From NCBI RefSeq assembly GCF_000785555.1, contig NZ_CP009129.1:3038001-3102000 (forward strand): a stretch of DNA of 64,000 nt, given 5' to 3'. The stretch comes from Planococcus sp. PAMC 21323. GTDB taxonomy: Bacteria; Bacillota; Bacilli; Bacillales_A; Planococcaceae. The position numbers and the translations under genes were made by a program. The notes beneath the pieces are model-generated. The model worked only from the letters and a program-made list of their open reading frames with translations. It did no database searches and was not told the origin of the DNA. Shown piece by piece: positions 29,482 to 37,800 of the stretch (the first letter of the stretch is position 1; each line of letters begins with the position of its first letter).

Positions 29482-30231
29482 TTAACGTAATTTCACACTA
29501 CCGCCATCTACCATAAGCGTTTGCCCCGTAATAAAGTCTGCATCTTCACTTGCTAAAAAGACTGCTGCTCTTCCAATATCCCCTTCAGGATCGCCAATGC
29601 GACGAAGCGGAATATTATTAATCATGGCTTCATACATTTCTGGTGCATTGTCTCGCCATTGTTCTACTCCAGATGTTAATGCGATTGGAGAAATAATGTT
29701 GACGTTGATGCCGTCTGGTCCCCATTCGTTTGAAGTCACACGCGAAATCGCGCGTATTGCTTCTTTTGCAGCTGCGTATGAGGTTTGTGTGTTTTGTCCG
29801 TTTATGCCCGCTCCTGATGCAAAGTTAATTACTTTTCCTTTGTTTTTCTTTAACTCTGGATAAGCTGCTTGCATAAAGTGAACCGTCGGATAAAAGCCTG
29901 TGTTAAACGATAAATCAAATTGTTCTTGCGTCGTTTCAATAAACGATGCTTGTTGCGATGCATGTGCGTTATTGACTAAAATATCGAGCGTTCCAAACTC
30001 CGCTACCACATCACTGACAATTTGTTGCACATTTTCTTTTACCGCTATATCTCTAATGAATAGAGCGCCTTTCGTGTACTGATTGATTTCTGCTAAAGTT
30101 TCTTGTCCTTTTTCCTCATTGATATCGACAATTGCAATATGTGCGCCTTCTTTAGCCATTGCAAGAGCAATTCCTCTGCCGATCCCTGAAGCACCGCCTG
30201 TAATGATTCCAACTTTTCCTTCTAGTTTCAT
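29482..30231 (-). CDS. Short-chain dehydrogenase/reductase
   Basis: A 249-residue classical SDR: TGGASGIGRG cofactor motif, NNAHA, catalytic Ser in NFASGAG and YAAAKEA, C-terminal TGQTLMVDGGSV. ATG 30231 is chosen because GAGTG lies 6 nt upstream; the in-frame ATG at 30249 lacks an RBS. It is first in an operon with the next SDR (21-bp gap). The promoter carries a palindrome like the one at the MarR gene. Substrate not identifiable. Confidence 0.85.
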   Translation of the reverse strand: MKLEGKVGIITGGASGIGRGIALAMAKEGAHIAIVDINEEKGQETLAEINQYTKGALFIRDIAVKENVQQIVSDVVAEFGTLDILVNNAHASQQASFIETTQEQFDLSFNTGFYPTVHFMQAAYPELKKNKGKVINFASGAGINGQNTQTSYAAAKEAIRAISRVTSNEWGPDGINVNIISPIALTSGVEQWRDNAPEMYEAMINNIPLRRIGDPEGDIGRAAVFLASEDADFITGQTLMVDGGSVKLR

Positions 30232-30258
30232 TCTATTCACTCTTTCCATATGAAATAT

Positions 30259-30314
30259 TTAGATATCTAAGTATTAGACTCCTAAATATTATCAGCAGCC
30301 TATGTATTTTACAA
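30259..30314 (-). promoter_or_regulatory. SDR operon promoter and palindromic operator
   Basis: On the minus strand -35 TTGTAA (30309-30314) and -10 TAATAT (30286-30291) have a 17-bp spacer. The perfect 12-bp palindrome TTAGATATCTAA (30259-30270) lies just downstream of the expected start. Its GATATC core matches the repeat at the marR promoter. Confidence 0.55.
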
Positions 30315-30445
30315 CTTAATTGATAAATTCAACGGGTACTTCTATCTTTTGGCCTGGGAAATTTTTTTATTGGTTATATTCTTGTAAAAAAGACGCGTTT
30401 TTGGGTTTAATCTATTATTTACTTTTAAATCAATGAACGTTAAAA

Positions 30446-30475
30446 AGGCGATTCCCTTTTGAATAGGATCGCCTT
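30446..30475 (-). terminator. Hairpin copy 1 of a duplicated terminator
   Basis: GGCGATTCC and GGATCGCC arms enclose CTTTTGAATA, preceded by AAAAA, so the T-run falls on the minus strand. The 28-mer at 30448-30475 recurs at 30810-30837 with three differences. It could terminate the ankyrin gene transcript after it crosses the repeats. Confidence 0.6.
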
Positions 30476-30530
30476 AGCTTGTAGAAAAAGAATAGTAATT
30501 CATTGTTTCTTATTTATATGGGATCTTCCG

Positions 30531-30636
30531 CATAAAACGGACGCTTTCCGCGGACGAAGCGCTGAGCCTCCTCGTCGCAAGCTCCTGCGGGGTCTCATCA
30601 CTCCGTTCTTCCGCAGGAGTCGCCGTTTGATGCTCC
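30531..30636. repeat. GC-rich dispersed repeat, copy A
   Basis: A GC-rich block in an AT-rich gap, starting near CGGACGCTTTCCGCGG. It contains the inverted repeat CTCCTGCGG/CCGCAGGAG (30582-30618) and the words CTCCTCGTC and GGGGTCT that it shares with the opposite-strand copy B. It has no coding potential I would trust; probably a REP/MITE-like element. Confidence 0.65.
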
Positions 30637-30727
30637 AGATCCTTGAGTGACGGCTTAAAAAGACCTCGTAACGCTTTTGTTAGTAGATAATAAACTAATT
30701 CAACTCACTTTGATTAAAGCAGGAAGA

Positions 30728-30810
30728 TTCCAAGCGTTCTGACCACGGAGACTCCCGTGGAGTAACGTAGCGACGAAAGCTGAAGACCCCAGTGACGAGG
30801 AGACTGAATG
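30728..30810. repeat. GC-rich dispersed repeat, copy B (inverted relative to A)
   Basis: Contains CCACGG-AGACTC-CCGTGG (30743-30760), followed by AGCTGAAGACCCC and GACGAGGAG, the reverse complement of words in copy A. Copies A and B are separated by about 90 bp of ordinary AT-rich sequence. Confidence 0.65.
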
Positions 30811-30841
30811 CGATTACCTTTTGAATGGAATCGCCTTTTTT
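30810..30841 (+). terminator. Hairpin copy 2 of a duplicated terminator
   Basis: GCGATTACC pairs imperfectly with GGAATCGC and six T follow on the plus strand. It is 25/28 identical to 30448-30475. No plus-strand gene precedes it, so it may be a relic of the duplication. Confidence 0.55.
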
Positions 30842-30866
30842 ATACCATTTTTTAATCATAACTTTA

Positions 30867-31538
30867 CTATTCTTCTAACAGTTTAATCATTGCGGTATAG
30901 CCTTTTTCCTTCGCATAATCGAGTGCTGTTTTATCCGAGTTGTCACGAAGTTCTTTGTTCGCATTAAATGTTACCAATACCTGTACAATTTGCTGATATA
31001 TTTCCGAACCGTCCGTTAATGCGACTGCTTCAATCAATGCCGTATAGCCAAAATTATTTTGATGATCGATGTCTACTTGACCATCTTCTAACAGTAGCTT
31101 CACATTGTTTAAATGTCCTTTTTCAGCAGCAGGTATTAACGCATTGCCCCCATAACGATTCACAATCGATTGATTGGGTTTTGCATGCTCGATCATATAC
31201 CTTAAAATCTCTGTTTTCCCTTGGGCGCCTGCATATAAATAAGCACTATCTTGAATACTATCTTGTTGATTGATGTCTGCTCCCGCATCAATCAATAGTT
31301 TCGCTATCTCGACATGATTGCCATGCGTGGCAATTAATAGCGGTGCTTCCTTTTTAGTATTCGTTTCATTTATTGGATAGGATGGATCCTGTAAAATTTC
31401 TTGCACCTTTTTTAACTCGTTGTTTTCAACTGCTTGAATAAGTTCGCTTGAGTGTTGCTGCACAATCTTCTCCCCTTCCTGACTACATCCCGTGACTAGT
31501 AATAAACTACTTGCGACCAGGCCTATAAAGCGGTTCAT
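30867..31538 (-). CDS. Ankyrin-repeat lipoprotein
   Basis: A 223-residue protein with a lipoprotein signal (MNRFIGLVASSLLLVTGC, Cys 18) followed by four to five ankyrin repeats (APLLIATHGNHVEIAKLLIDAGADIN, NALIPAAEKGHLNNVKLLLEDG, KTALDYAKEKGYTAMIKLLEE). It should sit on the outer face of the membrane and bind a protein partner. RBS AAAGGAGG. It is isolated: the plus-strand neighbour upstream is a 45-residue membrane peptide, and downstream are GC-rich repeats. No partner can be named. Confidence 0.88.
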   Translation of the reverse strand: MNRFIGLVASSLLLVTGCSQEGEKIVQQHSSELIQAVENNELKKVQEILQDPSYPINETNTKKEAPLLIATHGNHVEIAKLLIDAGADINQQDSIQDSAYLYAGAQGKTEILRYMIEHAKPNQSIVNRYGGNALIPAAEKGHLNNVKLLLEDGQVDIDHQNNFGYTALIEAVALTDGSEIYQQIVQVLVTFNANKELRDNSDKTALDYAKEKGYTAMIKLLEE

Positions 31539-31652
31539 GCAAAACCTCCTTTACGCAATTCGAATGTGCGTTAAAAAGTTATGAAACAGCAAAGTACCAT
31601 TCAAGTATTCTCTGCTTTATACTAATCTTACTTACTAAAGGGGGCAGACACA

Positions 31653-31790
31653 ATGTCCGAAATGGCAAACGATTTTAAAGAGGCGTTAATCGCGAAAGTA
31701 AAATGTCTATCTACGAGTTCGCTGTACTTAATAAAGTATATGGCCATCATTTTGGTGCCGTTATACATTATTTATTTATTTTTGAATTGA
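31653..31790 (+). CDS. Small single-span membrane protein (45 aa), unknown
   Basis: MSEMANDFKEALIAKVKCLS opens this 45-residue frame and a hydrophobic helix (KYMAIILVPLYIIYLFL, about 29-44) closes it, ending ...LFLN. It has a strong RBS (AAAGGGGG, 9 nt before ATG), a possible -10 TATACT at 31618-31623, and a terminator right after the stop. The amphipathic, charged N-half would be cytoplasmic or membrane-associated. It is divergent from the ankyrin lipoprotein. I do not recognise a family; being bounded by its own RBS and terminator is the main evidence that it is real. Confidence 0.6.
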   Translation: MSEMANDFKEALIAKVKCLSTSSLYLIKYMAIILVPLYIIYLFLN

Positions 31791-31798
31791 TAGATGTC

Positions 31799-31836
31799 AA
31801 AAAGACGATTCCGTTTTGTACGGACTCGTCTTTTTT
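31799..31836 (+). terminator. Terminator of the small membrane peptide
   Basis: AAAAAGACGA pairs with TCGTCTTTTTT, with an inner CCG/CGG and TTTTGTA loop. Its sequence resembles the duplicated hairpins at 30446 and 30810. Confidence 0.85.
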
Positions 31837-31939
31837 GTTTCGAAGTTTTTATTGAAGCTTTAAAATTAGTTACTTGTGATAGGTTTTTCTACGGTATAGC
31901 TTATTAAGGTTAGATTTATTAAAAATGAAAAAAGAGTCT

Positions 31940-32311
31940 TTATCCATTTTTTGCAACAGGAAAATGTTTGATGTTTTTCTTTCCCCATTCGTCCATTAGT
32001 AAAACGATTGGAATTAGGCTTTCCCCTAAAGTGGTTAATGAGTATTCTACTTTCGATGGAACTTCAGCAAATACTTCTCGGTGGACAATCCCATCCTCTT
32101 CTAGCTCTCTAATTTGAGTAGTCAGTACCTTATGTGAAATTTTGGGAAGTAGGCGGTTAATCTCACTAAAGCGCAACACACCCTCTGTCCCCAAATAATA
32201 AATAATAATGATTTTCCACTTGCCACTAATAATCGATAAGGTCAGTTCCTTTTCGCAATTAAATTCGCCACTCTCAATTTCCCTTTTTATTTCTGACCGC
32301 AGATCACCCAT
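31940..32311 (-). CDS. HxlR family regulator
   Basis: A 123-residue winged-helix regulator of the HxlR/YodB/HypR family: CEKELTLSIISGKWKIIIIYYL, RFSEINRLLPKISHKVLTTQIRELEEDGIVHRE, EYSLTTLGESL. C19 is the conserved N-terminal cysteine that in several relatives senses reactive electrophiles such as quinones or aldehydes. It is divergent from a formaldehyde dehydrogenase gene, with an operator-like repeat between, so it probably controls formaldehyde detoxification. RBS GGGGGG. Confidence 0.87.
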   Translation of the reverse strand: MGDLRSEIKREIESGEFNCEKELTLSIISGKWKIIIIYYLGTEGVLRFSEINRLLPKISHKVLTTQIRELEEDGIVHREVFAEVPSKVEYSLTTLGESLIPIVLLMDEWGKKNIKHFPVAKNG

Positions 32312-32345
32312 TAGATTGCCCCCCTTCTTCCATTTCTTCCTGAAA

Positions 32346-32405
32346 GTAACCTTTAGGTAACCTTCTCACAAAAAAGTGCGTTCTTCCATTAAAAAGAATT
32401 ATAAT
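32346..32405 (+). promoter_or_regulatory. HxlR operator and fdhA -10 element
   Basis: GTAACCTTTAGGTAACC (32346-32362) combines a direct repeat of GTAACC with the inverted core ACCT-TT-AGGT, similar to operators of HxlR-family regulators. A TATAAT at 32400-32405 could be the -10 for fdhA; no good -35 was seen. Confidence 0.5.
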
Positions 32406-32519
32406 TTAGAATATAAAGAATATTGAATATAAATAACCAAATGTTTGCCCTTCTCCGATGCTGCCCCGGTGCAAAGATTCGATCTTTATCTGTAAAAAAT
32501 TAGATAGGAGCTGACAGAA

Positions 32520-33737
32520 ATGGCAGGAAACAGAGCGGTTGTATACAGAGGTGCTGGAACTGTAACAGTTGAAGATATTAGCTACCCTGAATTAATCATC
32601 AGAGACGGTCCCGGGGTAAATCCATTGAATGTAGGGCGTAAATGTGAACATGGCGTGGTTGTAAAAGTTGTTACTACGAATATTTGCGGAAGTGATCAAC
32701 ACATGGTGCGCGGCCGGACGACAGCTCCTGAAGGGCTTGTACTCGGCCACGAAATCACAGGAGAAGTCATTGAAGTCGGCCGTGATGTTGAATTTATCAA
32801 AAAAGGGGACCTGGTGTCTGTTCCATTTAATATTGCTTGTGGCCGCTGCCGCAGCTGTAAAGAACAAGACACACATATTTGCGAGAACGTAAATCCGGAT
32901 CGTCCTGGATCTGCTTATGGCTACGTAGACATGGGCGGATGGGTCGGCGGGCAATCGGAATATGTGATGGTCCCTTACGCAGATTTCCAGTTGCTGAAAT
33001 TTCCGGATAAAGATCAAGCGATGGAAAAAATACTGGATTTAACGATGCTTTCCGATATTTTCCCGACAGGCTACCACGGCGCTGTGAGTGCGGGTGTGAA
33101 ACCAGGAGCTACTGTTTATGTTGCCGGGGCTGGTCCTGTAGGTTTAGCCGCTGCCCACTCTGCTCAACTACTGGGTGCATCTGTTGTCATCGTGGGGGAT
33201 TTAAACAAAGAGCGCCTTGCACAGGCTCATAGTTTCGGCTGTGAAACTGTCAACCTTCGGGAACATGCGAACCTTGCGGAACAAATTGCTCAAATCTTAG
33301 GCGTCCCAGAAGTGGATTGCGCCATTGATTGTGTAGGCTTTGAAGCTAGTGGACATGGCGAAGGAGCCGGAGAAGCACCGGCTACCGTATTAAATTCCAT
33401 TATGGAAGTTACTCGTGCAGGTGGACGTCTTGGTATACCAGGCCTTTATGTAACCGGTGATCCTGGCGCTGCTGACCAAGATGCTCAAAATGGAACCTTG
33501 AAGGTACGCTTAGGACTTGGCTGGGCAAAAGCTCACACGTTTGTGACGGGCCAAACTCCGGTTATGAGATACCATCGTGACTTGATGAAATCGATTTTAA
33601 GCGGAAGAGCACAAATTGCCAAAGCAGTAAACGCAACGGTCATTACGTTGGATCAATCACCAGAGGCATACGCTGAATTTGACCAAGGGGCTTCCAAGAA
33701 GTTCGTCATTGATCCTCATGGGCATTTTAAAAAGTAG
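32520..33737 (+). CDS. fdhA: Glutathione-independent formaldehyde dehydrogenase (zinc ADH family)
   Basis: A 405-residue medium-chain zinc dehydrogenase resembling Pseudomonas putida formaldehyde dehydrogenase/dismutase, oxidising formaldehyde to formate with NAD. Catalytic zinc ligands C56, H77 and D179 (ICGSDQH, VLGHE, LSDIFPTGYHG) and the structural cysteines C107, C110, C113 and C121 are all present. The Rossmann motif is VAGAGPVGLAAA. An RBS (TAGGAG) precedes the ATG. It is divergent from hxlR. Base composition is visibly richer in GGC/CGG codons than its neighbours, so transfer from another lineage is possible. Confidence 0.92.
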   Translation: MAGNRAVVYRGAGTVTVEDISYPELIIRDGPGVNPLNVGRKCEHGVVVKVVTTNICGSDQHMVRGRTTAPEGLVLGHEITGEVIEVGRDVEFIKKGDLVSVPFNIACGRCRSCKEQDTHICENVNPDRPGSAYGYVDMGGWVGGQSEYVMVPYADFQLLKFPDKDQAMEKILDLTMLSDIFPTGYHGAVSAGVKPGATVYVAGAGPVGLAAAHSAQLLGASVVIVGDLNKERLAQAHSFGCETVNLREHANLAEQIAQILGVPEVDCAIDCVGFEASGHGEGAGEAPATVLNSIMEVTRAGGRLGIPGLYVTGDPGAADQDAQNGTLKVRLGLGWAKAHTFVTGQTPVMRYHRDLMKSILSGRAQIAKAVNATVITLDQSPEAYAEFDQGASKKFVIDPHGHFKK

Positions 33738-33812
33738 ATTGCTTAAGGCATGCATGATGCGTAGTTGGCTATTAGATTTTCCAAAACAAAGCATCACTAT
33801 TTCGATATGAAG

Positions 33813-33845
33813 AAGCGCCAGGATAATGATCCTGGCGCTTTTGCG
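33813..33845 (+). terminator. fdhA terminator
   Basis: A perfect 12-bp stem (AAGCGCCAGGAT and complement) with an AATG loop, then TTTT. Confidence 0.85.
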
Positions 33846-33961
33846 AAGTTGCATTACTAAACAGTCTACTAGCTCTTTACAGAACTAATCTGTCCTTGCT
33901 TAATTCAATTTTAAGCCGAACAAAGACATCGCAAGTTCAAAATAATCATATCTATATAAAC

Positions 33962-34013
33962 AAAAAACACCTGCTTCAGACTTCTATGTAAGAAGAAATA
34001 GGCAAGTGTTTTC
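33962..34013 (-). terminator. Terminator of the DUF1846 gene
   Basis: AAAACAC-CTGC pairs with GCAAGTGTTTT at the base, with one mismatch and a long loop, and a T-run on the minus strand. Confidence 0.6.
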
Positions 34014-34019
34014 TAAAAT

Positions 34020-35528
34020 CTAATTGTAATACAGGTTCTCAGTTGGATAGATCGGATCATTGGTGATGTCGATTCCAAGCTTCTTAAAAGTCTGTTCGTT
34101 TTCTCTATTCAATATGACCGTAGAATGAGCTTGAGTGTCTTTTAAATTTGGTAATTGCTTATAAGCCAGCTCAGAAGTAGGATTGGTGACCGCACTGATT
34201 GCCAGTGCAATGAGCACTTCATTGGCGCTTAATGTTGGGACGCGGCTGTTCAAGTCATCCGTTTTCAACCGTTGAATCGTCTGTAAAATCATCGGCGACA
34301 ACAAATTAATTTCATCGGAAATATTGGTCAATTTCTTCAACCCATTCAAAATCGCGGCTGCCGAAGCATCCATCAAAGTTGTCGTTCGACCGGTGATTAT
34401 CTCACCATTCGGCAGTTCTATCGCAATTACGGCTTGTAGATTCGTGCTGTCAATCTGCTCTTGGATTGCTTTCGCATAATTACGGGCCGGCAATACAGGT
34501 GTCCGGTCCTCTTTCTTTAAATTGGTCTCTTCCAGAATCACTTGCATGTGGCTTACACTGTCTTCATCGGCAAGCCCTTTTTTATAGTCATTCTCTACGA
34601 CGAAACTGCGCCGAATGATTTCCTGCTTGGCAGCTTCCTGGACAATCCTATCGTCGGTAATGCCCGATTTCAGACGATTGACCCCCATATCAGTTGGTGA
34701 GCTGTAAACAGACGCTTTACCGGTAATCCTTTCGATAATCCTTTTGATGACAGGAAACGTCTCAATATCACGATTGTAATTGATCGCTACTTTTCCGTAT
34801 GCTTCATAGTGATAATTATCAATCATATTTACGTCTTTCAAATCGACGGTAGCCGCTTCATAAGCGATGTTTACCGGGTGCTTTAATGGCAAGTTCCAAA
34901 CCGGAAACGTCTCAAACTTGGCATAGCCGACTTCATTTCCAAGTTTATTCTCGTGGTACATTTGGTTAAGGCAGGTGGCCAGCTTTCCGCTACCTGGGCC
35001 AGGGCCCGTTACTACTACGATTGGCTTTGTCGTTTGAATATAAGGGTTTGTCGCAAATCCCTCTTCCCCAAGGACCGCGTCCACGTTTGTCGGATAACCT
35101 TCGATTTCACGGTGAATACAGACGCTAATTCCGCTTCTCTCAAGCTTAGTCATAAATACTTTGACTGTTGGTTGCCCTTGATAACGAGTGATTAAGACGC
35201 TGTTGACAGAAATGCCATATGCCCGATATTCATCAATTAAGCGCAAGACATCTTGGTCATACGTGATGCCGTAATCTTCACGGACTTTGTTTCGTTCGAT
35301 GTCTCCAGCGTAGACACAGATGATGATTTCCGCCTTTTCTTTCAGTGTATGCAATAGTTTGATTTTGGCATCTTCATCAAACCCAGGCAAGACACGCTTG
35401 GCATGTTTGTCGCCTATCAATTTTCCGCCAAATTCCAAGTAAAGTTTATCGTACTGCTGCACCCGTTCTAGGATGTAGGCTGATTGTTCTTGCAAATATT
35501 TCTCCGAATCAAATCCAATTTTTTTCAT
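34020..35528 (-). CDS. DUF1846 family protein
   Basis: A 502-residue cytoplasmic protein I recognise as DUF1846 ([33 protein letters not shown]). A glycine-rich nucleotide-binding-like loop [18 protein letters not shown] is at about 175-192. The protein is full length for the family, and function is unassigned. It sits between terminators, with no operon partner. G+C is somewhat higher than in the flanks, as for fdhA, so the two may share a history. Confidence 0.8.
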   Translation of the reverse strand: MKKIGFDSEKYLQEQSAYILERVQQYDKLYLEFGGKLIGDKHAKRVLPGFDEDAKIKLLHTLKEKAEIIICVYAGDIERNKVREDYGITYDQDVLRLIDEYRAYGISVNSVLITRYQGQPTVKVFMTKLERSGISVCIHREIEGYPTNVDAVLGEEGFATNPYIQTTKPIVVVTGPGPGSGKLATCLNQMYHENKLGNEVGYAKFETFPVWNLPLKHPVNIAYEAATVDLKDVNMIDNYHYEAYGKVAINYNRDIETFPVIKRIIERITGKASVYSSPTDMGVNRLKSGITDDRIVQEAAKQEIIRRSFVVENDYKKGLADEDSVSHMQVILEETNLKKEDRTPVLPARNYAKAIQEQIDSTNLQAVIAIELPNGEIITGRTTTLMDASAAAILNGLKKLTNISDEINLLSPMILQTIQRLKTDDLNSRVPTLSANEVLIALAISAVTNPTSELAYKQLPNLKDTQAHSTVILNRENEQTFKKLGIDITNDPIYPTENLYYN

Positions 35529-35848
35529 TAATTTTGGTCCCGCTTTCTTTGCTTCAAAATTTCTCTTAACGCAATCGATAAAAACGCCTTAAGAGAAAAT
35601 TTCAGCTAAAATTCATCTTCTATCATTATATAGCTTTTTAAAAAAAGAGAAAGGAAAACCACCTCGGTCCGTTCGATGATTGCGTGGTTTTAATAAGTGC
35701 CGCCATAACCTTATCATCCATGTATTCAAACAAAATAACGAAATTTAGACCCGCATTTAGCAGATTCAAATAGCCAAAACTTTATTTCCTTTTGATGGTT
35801 TTCAATAACTGAATTGTTCTTAGCGTTTGGTAATAATATAAACCCCAT
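35529..35848. other. Intergenic region between DUF1846 and rlmH
   Basis: Contains a weak hairpin AAAACCAC/GTGGTTTT (about 35655-35691) that may stop rlmH transcription, and two unconvincing minus-strand frames, one following the rlmH stop in frame. Nothing with an RBS is seen. Confidence 0.5.
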
Positions 35849-36328
35849 TTACTTATGATAAGGTTCACCCTTCATAATCCGAAACGCTCGGTAAACCTGC
35901 TCCACCAAAATCAACTTCATCAGCTGATGAGGAAACGTCATTTTTGAAAACGATAATTTTTCATCTGCTCGCTTTAATACATCATCGTGTAAGCCAAGTG
36001 ATCCGCCAATGACGAAAACAATTTTGCTGCGGCCATAGGTCATTAACGATTCGATGTCTTTTGCTAGCTGCTCTGAAGTTTTCATTTTCCCGTCAATGGC
36101 TAATGCAATGACATACGCGTCAGCGGAAATTTTCGCCATAATTCGATCGGCTTCTTTCTTTTTGACAATTTCCATGTCCGCATCGCTTAATTGCTCTGGT
36201 GCTTTTTCGTCTGCAACTTCAATTTCGTTAATTTTTGAATAGCTTCCTAATCGTTTTGTGTACTCTTCAATTCCAGATTTCAAGTATTTTTCTTTCAATT
36301 TTCCTACACTGATAATTGAGATATTCAC
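35849..36328 (-). CDS. rlmH: 23S rRNA (pseudouridine-1915-N3)-methyltransferase RlmH
   Basis: A 159-residue SPOUT methyltransferase acting on pseudouridine 1915 of 23S rRNA in the assembled ribosome. The SAM knot carries [13 protein letters not shown], and the C-terminus ends ...[12 protein letters not shown] as in the family. The start codon is GTG 36328 with GGGGGA seven bases upstream. In Bacillus the same gene (yydA) stands next to the small CxxH/CxxC gene and a DnaA-box cluster, and both features are conserved here. Confidence 0.95.
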   Translation of the reverse strand: MNISIISVGKLKEKYLKSGIEEYTKRLGSYSKINEIEVADEKAPEQLSDADMEIVKKKEADRIMAKISADAYVIALAIDGKMKTSEQLAKDIESLMTYGRSKIVFVIGGSLGLHDDVLKRADEKLSFSKMTFPHQLMKLILVEQVYRAFRIMKGEPYHK

Positions 36329-36363
36329 AACTTATCCCCCTTTACATTAAATTTACAAACAAG

Positions 36364-36746
36364 TTATGCACAAAAGTTATACACATACTCACAAGGCGAA
36401 TCAACATCTTGTGTTCGGTTAGGTATTCGCCACAAGATACGTTGCAGCCTCTTTACAATAGTTGCAGGTTGTGGATAACTTTTCTGTATCTGATAATTCC
36501 GTTAGAATAGGATAGTTTTTAGTCTCTGCTACGAATACGTCTAACGCATGTTCTACATGGGTTTTACAGCATTTTATCTCCATTTATTCCACCTCTTTCG
36601 ATTTCCGAATATTCCACATAGTTATACACATTTCATCTAGCTTTATCCACACCCTATTTTAACAGACCAAAAGAGTTCCGGATAGCGGAGCTTTTGTCCT
36701 CTTGTGGATTGTTAACAATAAATTTACAGATGAAAAGTTATCCACA
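36364..36746. promoter_or_regulatory. DnaA-box cluster at rlmH/yyzF
   Basis: Six DnaA boxes lie in 383 bp. Perfect TTATCCACA is at 36470-36478 (minus), 36643-36651 and 36738-36746 (plus). One-mismatch forms are TTATGCACA at 36364-36372 and TTATACACA at 36377-36385 and 36622-36630. This is far above chance density. As I recall, B. subtilis has a DnaA-box cluster next to yydA (rlmH) that titrates DnaA; the same role is inferred here. Confidence 0.8.
36419..36583 (-). CDS. CxxH/CxxC small zinc-ribbon-like protein (YyzF/BA_5709 family)
   Basis: A 54-residue protein beginning MEIKCCKTHVEHALDVFVAE, with CxxH at C6/H9 and CxxC at C40/C43, the pattern of the CxxH/CxxC family found beside rlmH in Bacillus. 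The four ligands probably hold zinc. GAGGTGG precedes the ATG. One perfect DnaA box (36470-36478) is embedded in its codons for Leu-Ser-Thr-Thr. It precedes rlmH in the same orientation. Function unknown. Confidence 0.82.
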   Translation of the reverse strand: MEIKCCKTHVEHALDVFVAETKNYPILTELSDTEKLSTTCNYCKEAATYLVANT

Positions 36747-36953
36747 TACTATTTCTATGTTTTCGAGTGTTCCTTCTTCTTCTCTTCATTGTAGATTTTG
36801 ATATTTGAATAGTATTAGTTCAAGACAATAGGTATTGACTTTGCGATAAGCACCCACCTGAAGTGACCCTACTCAGATTTCCTTTGCCTATACGAATGTT
36901 ATATACTGATTTCACATATCTATCACTTTATTATTACATTTGGAGGAGATCTT

Positions 36954-37703
36954 ATGATGTTCGAAAACAAAGTAGTAATTGTTAATGGTGGAACCGACGG
37001 AATCGGTAAGGAAGTCGTCTATTTCTTTTGTAAAGAAGGGGCTACTGTTCATTTTACCGGAAGAAATTGCGACAAAGGCTCTCAAGTAGAGAGCGACTGC
37101 AACGGAAACGCTCATTTTTACCAAGTTCATAACGAAAACGTGGAAGAAATCGAAAGCTTTTTTAAAACACTTGAAGCTGACGAACATCATGTTGATATTT
37201 TGTTCAACAATGCGGGTATTCTTTCTACAGGAATGGGGCCTTTGTCTCGAGTAAAGTTGGATGACTGGAATTACTTGATCGCTGTCAATCAAACAGCTAT
37301 CTTCGCTTACATGAAATATTCTTTACTTGTGATGAGTAAGAAGCGTAGTGGAGTCATTATTAATAATGCCGCGATTCTTGGAAACGACAAAGTTAATCCG
37401 ATGCTACCCGCTTATAGTGGAACAAAAGCAGCAGTTGTGGCGATGACCCAAAGCACAGCACTTCGCTTTGCTAACTTAGGTATCCGCGTCAATTGCATAT
37501 CTCCTGGCCCTACAGAAACTGACTTATCCATTAACGCATATGGTGGAAAAGAGAATTATGAAAAACAATCTAAAGGACATCCTAGAGGAAGTTACGGGAA
37601 AACCAGTGAGATTGCAGAAGTTGTTTTATTTTTAGCTTCAGACAAAGCATCTTATATAAACGGTGCGGAAATAGTCGTAGACGGTGGCTATTCCTTAAAA
37701 TAA
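36954..37703 (+). CDS. Short-chain dehydrogenase/reductase
   Basis: A 249-residue classical SDR. The cofactor motif is NGGTDGIGK, where the usual TGG is NGG. NNAG (FNNAGIL), a catalytic serine that appears replaced or shifted (INNAAILG), and YSGTKAA follow. The C-terminus INGAEIVVDGGYS is standard. Two adjacent ATGs (36954, 36957) follow GGAGGAG; the second has the better spacing. It is one of the few plus-strand genes, inserted between the rlmH and htrA blocks. Substrate unknown. Confidence 0.82.
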   Translation: MMFENKVVIVNGGTDGIGKEVVYFFCKEGATVHFTGRNCDKGSQVESDCNGNAHFYQVHNENVEEIESFFKTLEADEHHVDILFNNAGILSTGMGPLSRVKLDDWNYLIAVNQTAIFAYMKYSLLVMSKKRSGVIINNAAILGNDKVNPMLPAYSGTKAAVVAMTQSTALRFANLGIRVNCISPGPTETDLSINAYGGKENYEKQSKGHPRGSYGKTSEIAEVVLFLASDKASYINGAEIVVDGGYSLK

Positions 37704-37724
37704 ACAAATTCAGGGTGCAAAAAA

Positions 37725-37762
37725 ACTGTAGACCACTCGAATAAACCGAGTTTGTCTACAGT
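37725..37762 (-). terminator. htrA terminator
   Basis: ACTGTAGAC pairs with GTCTACAGT, with inner ACTCG/CGAGT, and seven T follow on the minus strand. Its core repeats the sequence of the ahpF terminator. Confidence 0.8.
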
Positions 37763-37767
37763 CTGAG

Positions 37768-37797
37768 TCCGCATAGAACCCTCTATGCGGATTTTTT
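37768..37797 (+). terminator. Terminator of the plus-strand SDR gene
   Basis: TCCGCATAGA pairs perfectly with TCTATGCGGA around ACCC, followed by TTTTTT on the plus strand. Confidence 0.85.
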
Positions 37798-37800
37798 ATT

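Noticed and set aside
35726-35848. A 40-codon frame beginning right after the rlmH stop codon
   Set aside because: It is in frame with rlmH, has no RBS of its own and no recognisable features; more likely chance or read-through sequence.
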